In this document: one piece after another, positions 5,782 to 6,709 of the stretch
Layout of the letters: each line of letters begins with the position of its first letter
How positions within the stretch are numbered: the stretch's first letter is position 1
NCBI GenBank assembly: GCA_019244945.1
Contig: JAFASD010000189.1
Span: 1 to 6,709 of the forward strand
DNA length: 6,709 nucleotides
Direction of reading: 5' to 3'
From: Acidobacteriaceae bacterium
GTDB lineage: Bacteria > Acidobacteriota > Terriglobia > Bryobacterales > Bryobacteraceae
Program-made: the position numbers and the translations under genes
Notes under the pieces: model-generated
Seen by the model: the letters and a program-made list of their open reading frames with translations, nothing else
Told to the model about the DNA's origin: nothing
Databases searched by the model: none

Positions 5782-6709
5782 CTAAGAGGTGCTGAAGCGT
5801 GGCACGCCCTTCGTGAAAGCGTCTTTGACGGCGAGATGCCGCCTCACTGGCGGTGGCGTCATGTCGCGCTCGTCGGAGGTGAAGATCTTTTCGCGTTGCG
5901 AGATGAGATAGTCCGCTGTTCGCGCTGCCAAACATTGAATGGTTAATCCGGGATTGGCCGATCCTTGCGTGGGGAGAACGCTGCCGTCGCAGATGAAGAG
6001 ATTCGAGACATCATGCGTGCGTCCATATTTGTCGACAACGGAGGTGGCGGGATCATGGCCCATGCGCGCGGCGCCGACCAGATGCGCGTACCGCGATTCC
6101 TGAACGACTTCCTCCGCACCGGCCGCGCGCATCACATCCATGACGGTTTTTTTGCCGAACTCGATCAGCTTCTTGTCGTTGTCGTGAAGCTTGAAAGTGA
6201 CTTTAGCGACCGGAATACCGAACTGGTCCTTCTCTTCGGCCAGCTCGACGCGGTTTTCGGGCCAAGGAAGAATTTCGCCTAAAACGCCCAGAGTCGCCCA
6301 ATGGTTGTAGTCCATCATGACGCGGCGCATGCCCCAACCCCAAGCGCCCTTTGCGACCATCATCTGCTTGGCGAACGCGATTGGCAGCGGCGCCACCGTC
6401 TGGATAGCGAAGCCGCGCGCGAAGCCTCTCTTCGGATCGGTCTCATAGAACTCCTCGGTGAGCGCGTGCGCGGGTGGCGCTTTATACATGCGGATCAGGT
6501 CGGCAAATCGGCCGAGCACAACGTTGCCCGCCTGCGCCATGAGATAGCGGCCGACTGTGTCGCTCGAATTGGCCAAGCCGTTTTCGTGACCGGGAGAGGC
6601 GGAGTTCAAAAGGAGACGGGGCGTCTCAATCGCGTATCCCGAAACAATGACGGCCTTGGCGCGCTGGAAATGTTCATGACCGTCTTGATCGAAGTAAAAA
6701 ACGCCATTG
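5782..6709 (-). CDS. GMC-family FAD oxidoreductase (C-terminal part, cut by right edge)
   Basis: The frame is open to the right edge and gives the last 308 residues of a flavoprotein of the glucose-methanol-choline family, which oxidises alcohols or sugars. The visible part holds the FAD-domain signature (AKAVIVSGYAIETPRLLLNS, fragment residues 17-36), the substrate-domain region, and the family's C-terminal block: HLVGAARMG with catalytic His209, DGSVLPTQGSANPGLTI with Asn252, and LAARTADYL closing the FAD fold. The N-terminal GxGxxG FAD motif must lie beyond 6709. The sequence resembles the large subunit of gluconate-2-dehydrogenase-type enzymes, which are exported with a small partner subunit and pass electrons to a cytochrome, but the substrate cannot be determined. 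After the fold a 35-40-residue tail follows (SDERDMTPPPVRR onward). A TTG at 6609 is internal and not a start. The DoxX gene follows after 33 bp. Confidence 0.93.
   Translation of the reverse strand, partial: NGVFYFDQDGHEHFQRAKAVIVSGYAIETPRLLLNSASPGHENGLANSSDTVGRYLMAQAGNVVLGRFADLIRMYKAPPAHALTEEFYETDPKRGFARGFAIQTVAPLPIAFAKQMMVAKGAWGWGMRRVMMDYNHWATLGVLGEILPWPENRVELAEEKDQFGIPVAKVTFKLHDNDKKLIEFGKKTVMDVMRAAGAEEVVQESRYAHLVGAARMGHDPATSVVDKYGRTHDVSNLFICDGSVLPTQGSANPGLTIQCLAARTADYLISQREKIFTSDERDMTPPPVRRHLAVKDAFTKGVPRFSTS

Overview
The window looks like chromosomal DNA of a soil-type Acidobacteriota (Bryobacter/Solibacter-like). This is inferred from gene content and moderately high GC, not proven. The main clue is an Oar-like TonB-dependent receptor with an N-terminal carboxypeptidase-regulatory domain, a family greatly expanded in that phylum. 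A secreted CocE/S15 hydrolase and a GMC oxidoreductase with DoxX fit the same picture. Five clear genes or gene parts, one small conserved-looking gene and one truncated gene are visible. There is no rRNA, tRNA, CRISPR array or recognisable transposase.

Layout: (1) 1-1023, minus strand: N-terminal part of an outer-membrane TonB-dependent receptor, cut by the left edge. (2) 1024-1628: a 605-bp divergent intergenic region with the receptor's ribosome binding site, a weak possible promoter and a short coding-like remnant. (3) 1629-3767, plus strand: a complete exported serine hydrolase with the catalytic triad and the three-carboxylate cluster of alpha-amino-acid ester hydrolases, plus an extra N-terminal beta-rich domain. 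(4) 3768-4036: no convincing gene. (5) 4037-4482, plus strand: a small PepSY-like protein gene overlapping by ATGA the start of a PIN-domain gene. The PIN gene is cut off after about 52 codons. (6) 4462-5109, minus strand: a complete RibD-C/dihydrofolate-reductase-like protein whose stop codon lies almost at the PIN breakpoint. (7) 5110-5292: spacer with a possible C-terminal gene remnant. (8) 5293-5748 and 5782-6709, minus strand: a DoxX-family membrane protein directly downstream of a GMC oxidoreductase that is cut by the right edge, probably one transcription unit.

How the genes may work together: the receptor and the divergent hydrolase are both envelope or secreted functions and could serve uptake and breakdown of peptide-like or ester compounds, but adjacency is the only evidence. 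The GMC flavoprotein and DoxX protein may form a membrane-linked redox unit. The most unusual place is 4037-4482, a toxin-antitoxin-like two-gene module whose putative nuclease has lost its C-terminal two thirds at a junction with an unrelated convergent gene. I saw no clear evidence for a wholly new defence or mobile system.
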